This document shows positions 6,864 through 9,610 of a stretch of 9,610 nucleotides of DNA, in pieces. The number at the start of each line of letters is the position of its first letter. Positions within the stretch are counted from its first letter, which is position 1. The notes beneath the pieces are model-generated. The model did not search any database and was not told the DNA's origin. It saw only the letters and a list, made by a program, of their open reading frames with translations. This DNA is from Armatimonadota bacterium. GTDB lineage: Bacteria > Armatimonadota > Armatimonadia > Armatimonadales > Armatimonadaceae. The stretch is from NCBI GenBank assembly GCA_030833025.1, contig JAURHZ010000074.1, positions 1 through 9,610 of the forward strand. Reading direction: 5' to 3'. The translations under genes were made by a program, and so were the position numbers.

Positions 6864-8285
6864 CTACGCGATGATGCTTTTGACCACATTCCCAGCCACA
6901 TCCGTTAGGCGGAAATTTCGTCCATTAAAGTGGTAGGTGAGCTGTGTATGGTCAATACCAAGCAGCGCCAAGATTGTCGCATGGAGGTCATTAATGGACA
7001 CTCTGTCCTTGACCGCTTTGTGACCAAGCTCATCGGTTTCCCCATGGTGCACACCGGCCTTGATACCGCCACCCGCCATCCAGCAAGTAAACGCATGCGG
7101 GTTATGGTCACGGCCCGTGCCGCCGCGTTGCACCAGTGGTAGACGCCCAAACTCTCCGCAGCAGACCACCAGCGTGTCTTCCAGCATCCCGCGTTGCTTT
7201 AAGTCGGTCAGCAGTGCCGCTATCGGCCGATCGGTTTCAGCCGCGAAGCCTCGGTGGTTTCCCGCGATGTCGGTATGGCCATCCCAGCTTTTCTCGTTTT
7301 CCTCACCACCAGAGTACAGCTGAATAAACCGCACGCCCTTCTCAGCAAGACGCCGCGCCATCAGGCACTGGCGTGCAAAGTGGCCACATTCCTTGCGGTC
7401 AACGCCGTACATATCGCGGATGCTCTGTGGCTCCGCTGCAATCTCGAGGGCTTCTGGAGCCGCCATTTGCATCCGGTACGCAAGCTCAAAAGACTCAATC
7501 CGAGCTGCAAGCCGTGGGTCTTGACCGGCTGTTTGCAGATGCGCTTTGTTCCATTTGCCAAGCAAATCCAGCTGTGCGCGCTGTGCCGTGTCGGTTTGTT
7601 TTCGTTGAAGGTCATCAATCGGCTGGCCCTGGTGCCGAAGCCCTGTCCCTTGAAATACTCCTGGTAGAAAACCCGATCCCCAGTTTTGCGCATAGCCCTT
7701 TGGGAGACCACGGCCAAGCGTATCTACCATCACCACAAAGCTCGGAAGGCTTTTATTCATCGTGCCAAGACCATAGGTCACCCACGCGCCAACACTTGGA
7801 TAACCCATCCGGCTAAAGCCCGTGTTGATCTGAAAGAGCGCAGGGGAATGGTTGTTCGTCTCGGTGTAGCAGGAGTAGATAAACGCCATGTCATCCACGT
7901 GCTTGGAAATCTCAGGGAAGATCTCGCTCGTCCACGTGCCGGACTTGCCTTGCTGGGCAAACTGAAAGGGGCTCTTCATGATAGGCCCAACGCTGTCAGC
8001 AAAGAAACCCGTTGTGTTGTCAAAGCCTTTGAGTTCTTGGCCATCGAGCTTTGCGAGCTGTGGCTTGTAGTCCCAAGTGTCAACTTGTGACTGCCCACCA
8101 TTCATAAACAGCCAGATGACGCGCTTTGCCTTAGCGCCCTTTTTGGGCGTGATGACTTGAGTGGCATTGGCTTCATCGGCGAAGATACCGGCGAGCGCAA
8201 GCGAGCCGAAGCCCGCACCCGCTGCTTGCAAGAAGTCCTTGCGCGTGGGTGTGCCGACAAAGTGGGGAATACGCTCAAATGCCAT
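6864..8285 (-). CDS. DUF1501 domain protein (alkaline-phosphatase/sulfatase-like fold), Tat-like leader
   Basis: A 473-aa member of DUF1501, a family abundant in Planctomycetota, Verrucomicrobiota and relatives and related in fold to sulfatases and alkaline phosphatases; its biochemical role is not established. Characteristic stretches are L-F-M-N-G-G-Q-S-Q-V-D-T (59-70), N-N-H-S-P-A-L-F-Q (144-152), the cluster G-E-F-G-R then G-R-D-H-N-P-H-A-F (377-399) with likely metal or active-site residues, and the C-terminal D-L-H-A-T-I-L-A-L-L-G (433-443). The N-terminus T-R-K-D-F-L (14-19) followed by an Ala/Gly/Leu-rich stretch resembles a Tat leader, but the pair is Arg-Lys rather than Arg-Arg. It is probably exported. 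Its usual partners, DUF1549/DUF1553 cytochrome-like proteins, are not in the window; the upstream neighbour is divergent. A Shine-Dalgarno GAGGT lies 9 nt before the ATG and supports this start. Confidence 0.92.
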   Translation of the reverse strand: MAFERIPHFVGTPTRKDFLQAAGAGFGSLALAGIFADEANATQVITPKKGAKAKRVIWLFMNGGQSQVDTWDYKPQLAKLDGQELKGFDNTTGFFADSVGPIMKSPFQFAQQGKSGTWTSEIFPEISKHVDDMAFIYSCYTETNNHSPALFQINTGFSRMGYPSVGAWVTYGLGTMNKSLPSFVVMVDTLGRGLPKGYAQNWGSGFLPGVFQGTGLRHQGQPIDDLQRKQTDTAQRAQLDLLGKWNKAHLQTAGQDPRLAARIESFELAYRMQMAAPEALEIAAEPQSIRDMYGVDRKECGHFARQCLMARRLAEKGVRFIQLYSGGEENEKSWDGHTDIAGNHRGFAAETDRPIAALLTDLKQRGMLEDTLVVCCGEFGRLPLVQRGGTGRDHNPHAFTCWMAGGGIKAGVHHGETDELGHKAVKDRVSINDLHATILALLGIDHTQLTYHFNGRNFRLTDVAGNVVKSIIA

Positions 8286-8294
8286 CTCTGGAGT

Positions 8295-8299
8295 ACCTC
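8295..8299 (-). promoter_or_regulatory. Shine-Dalgarno of the DUF1501 gene
   Basis: GAGGT on the minus strand, 9 nt before the ATG at 8285. It is the clearest ribosome binding site in the window and contrasts with the genes at 3430, 5484 and 5774, which have none. Confidence 0.6.
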
Positions 8300-8402
8300 A
8301 ATGCGTGGTCTGTTGCAGCATCGCAAGCAAAACACACGCCGTGTTATGAGTCTACCAAAAGCACGGCATGCGTCATCACTCCCGGGATGCACTTCCATCT
8401 GC

Positions 8403-8408
8403 TAGGAT
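8403..8408 (+). promoter_or_regulatory. TAGGAT before the beta-helix gene: overlapping Shine-Dalgarno and possible -10 box
   Basis: TAGGAT lies 5 nt before the ATG at 8414. It contains AGGA at 8404-8407, a weak Shine-Dalgarno with 6-nt spacing. It also fits the TANNNT pattern at the distance seen for three other genes here. The two readings cannot be separated from sequence alone. Confidence 0.35.
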
Positions 8409-8413
8409 GCCCT

Positions 8414-9610
8414 ATGTTTCGCACACTCCTGCTGTCTGTCGCCTTTGTTTCCGTGCTTGCCACGCCGCTCCAAGCGAAGGATATCCATGTTTCACCTACT
8501 GGAGATGACCGGAATCCTGGCACAAGGACCCAGCCAATCCGGTCGCTTGACATCGCCTTGTCGCGCATAGCAAACACTTCAAAATCCACGATTTGGCTTG
8601 CATCCGGCACCTATCAGCGTGCTAAACCGCTTGAACTCGGTAAGGTACACAACAACTTAACGCTGCGGGCTGAGCCAAACGCCGATGTCCACATAACCGG
8701 AGCTGCGCGTATTCCTGTGACATCCTTTAAAAAGGTCTCTGCTGTGACAGGCGACAAGCGTATCCGCAACGAGTCACTTCCGCATATTCTGGTGGCGGAT
8801 CTTAAAGCGCTTAGCATAAAGGACTACGGAGCGCACCGGCAATACGGACACTCCATCAGCGTCCCGACCGCTCCGCTCGAGCTGTTCATCGATGCAAAAC
8901 CGCAAACGCTGGCTCGTTACCCGAACAGTGGAAATGTGTTGATTGGCAAGGTCATCGATGCGGGCTCTATCCCGCGGACGGGAGACTACACCGAGCGTGG
9001 TGGGACATTCACTTACACGGACCCACGCCACGCTAGCTGGGTGGGTGAAACCGATGTCTGGCTGCAAGGCACGTTCAACTATGGCTTTGCGGATGACTAT
9101 CTAAACATCAAAGAAATTAACCCGGCGAAGAAGACGATTACACTGCGCCAACCTCACCTTTATGGGCTTGGCTCTGGCCAGCCGTATCAGCAGTACATCG
9201 CGCATAACATCCTCCAAGAAATCGATGAACCCGGAGAATGGTATCTAGACCGAACATCCGGAAAGCTCTACATTTGGCCTGAACAACCACTTTCGATGAC
9301 ATCTACCATCGAGGTATCCACCTTGGATACACCCCTTGTCTGTATTGAAAATGCAGCTGGAGTGACCATTAATGACATTACGTTTGAGGCATCCCGTGGC
9401 ATCGGCGTCTACATGGAAGGTGGTAAGAACAATCGCATCGAGCACTGCACGATTCGAAATGTTGGCAACACTGGAATCTTCATGGGGCAGGGGGCGCGAC
9501 AGACATTTCCGCACACCACCGTGGATGACTACACAGGGGTTGCTGCATCCCGGATGCTTGGAAACCTCCAGGGGCATATCTATAACGACACCGTTTGGGA
9601 CCGCAAAGCG
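8414..9610 (+). CDS. Secreted right-handed beta-helix protein, GH141-like (3' partial)
   Basis: The frame is open from the ATG at 8414 to the window end (399 codons), so the C-terminus is missing. Residues 1-21 form a Sec signal peptide (R3, then a hydrophobic run, cleavage after L-Q-A). The mature protein begins with D-I-H-V-S-P-T-G-D-D, then N-P-G-T and Q-P-I-R-S-L, the usual opening of secreted parallel beta-helix polysaccharide-active proteins. A middle insert contains G-E-W-Y-L-D then G-K-L-Y-I-W-P (274-289), often seen in GH141-type and related beta-helix glycosidases. Helix rungs follow from about 316 (G-V-T-I-N-D-I-T-F, N-R-I-E-H-C-T-I). The GH141 founder is a fucosidase of pectin (rhamnogalacturonan II) breakdown, and GH127 also has pectin-side-chain members. 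The substrate here is unknown, and the specific family is less certain than the fold. Confidence 0.82.
   Translation, partial: MFRTLLLSVAFVSVLATPLQAKDIHVSPTGDDRNPGTRTQPIRSLDIALSRIANTSKSTIWLASGTYQRAKPLELGKVHNNLTLRAEPNADVHITGAARIPVTSFKKVSAVTGDKRIRNESLPHILVADLKALSIKDYGAHRQYGHSISVPTAPLELFIDAKPQTLARYPNSGNVLIGKVIDAGSIPRTGDYTERGGTFTYTDPRHASWVGETDVWLQGTFNYGFADDYLNIKEINPAKKTITLRQPHLYGLGSGQPYQQYIAHNILQEIDEPGEWYLDRTSGKLYIWPEQPLSMTSTIEVSTLDTPLVCIENAAGVTINDITFEASRGIGVYMEGGKNNRIEHCTIRNVGNTGIFMGQGARQTFPHTTVDDYTGVAASRMLGNLQGHIYNDTVWDRKA

Noticed and set aside
7361..8090. Several open frames of 118-147 codons on both strands
   Set aside because: All are shadows of the DUF1501 gene, with no domain signatures or ribosome binding sites.
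8334..8344. Palindrome ACACG-C-CGTGT in the divergent gap, as an operator
   Set aside because: It is a single 11-bp copy with no second site or adjacent regulator gene; chance is a sufficient explanation.
9245..9577. 110-codon open frame on the minus strand
   Set aside because: It is antisense to the beta-helix gene, whose frame is open to the window edge and has clear family features.

Overview
The window looks like an ordinary bacterial chromosome segment of moderate GC, densely coded, from a carbohydrate-degrading environmental lineage. A DUF1501 protein with a Tat-like leader, DUF1680/GH127 and beta-helix glycosidase-type proteins, and several SGNH esterases together recall Armatimonadota, Planctomycetota or Verrucomicrobiota. 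TANNNT boxes lying 5-7 nt before start codons, as in leaderless Deinococcus genes, lean towards an Armatimonadota-like or related lineage. This placement is an inference with low confidence. There are no tRNA, rRNA, IS, CRISPR or phage signatures.

Layout. (1) Positions 3-1844, plus strand: the 3' part of a PolX-type gene whose nucleotidyltransferase core has lost its catalytic aspartates while its PHP domain is intact, followed 6 bp later by a RimL-like GNAT acetyltransferase. (2) Positions 1841-5484, minus strand: a GH127/DUF1680 glycosidase with a C-terminal beta-sandwich-like module, then a tandem two-domain sialate-O-acetylesterase-like protein. The second esterase domain has Arg in place of the catalytic Ser. 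Its stop codon overlaps the convergent GNAT stop. (3) Positions 5560-6772, plus strand: a 58-aa secreted small protein and a CE2-like SGNH esterase, divergent from block 2. (4) Positions 6773-6863: an AT-rich gap between convergent genes. (5) Positions 6864-8285, minus strand: a DUF1501 protein. (6) Position 8414 to the window end, plus strand: a secreted right-handed beta-helix protein resembling GH141-type enzymes, truncated by the window edge.

How the genes may work together (inference): the GH127-like enzyme, the double SASA esterase and the CE2-like esterase have no signal peptides. They could together deacetylate and trim imported, acetylated plant-type oligosaccharides in the cytoplasm. 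The beta-helix protein and the DUF1501 protein are predicted to be exported. No transporter or regulator is visible.

The most unusual signals are the polymerase-dead PolX, the repeated TANNNT-(5-7 nt)-ATG arrangement suggesting leaderless mRNAs, a several-fold excess of CATCCG/CGGATG in all frames and on both strands, and the dead half of the double esterase.
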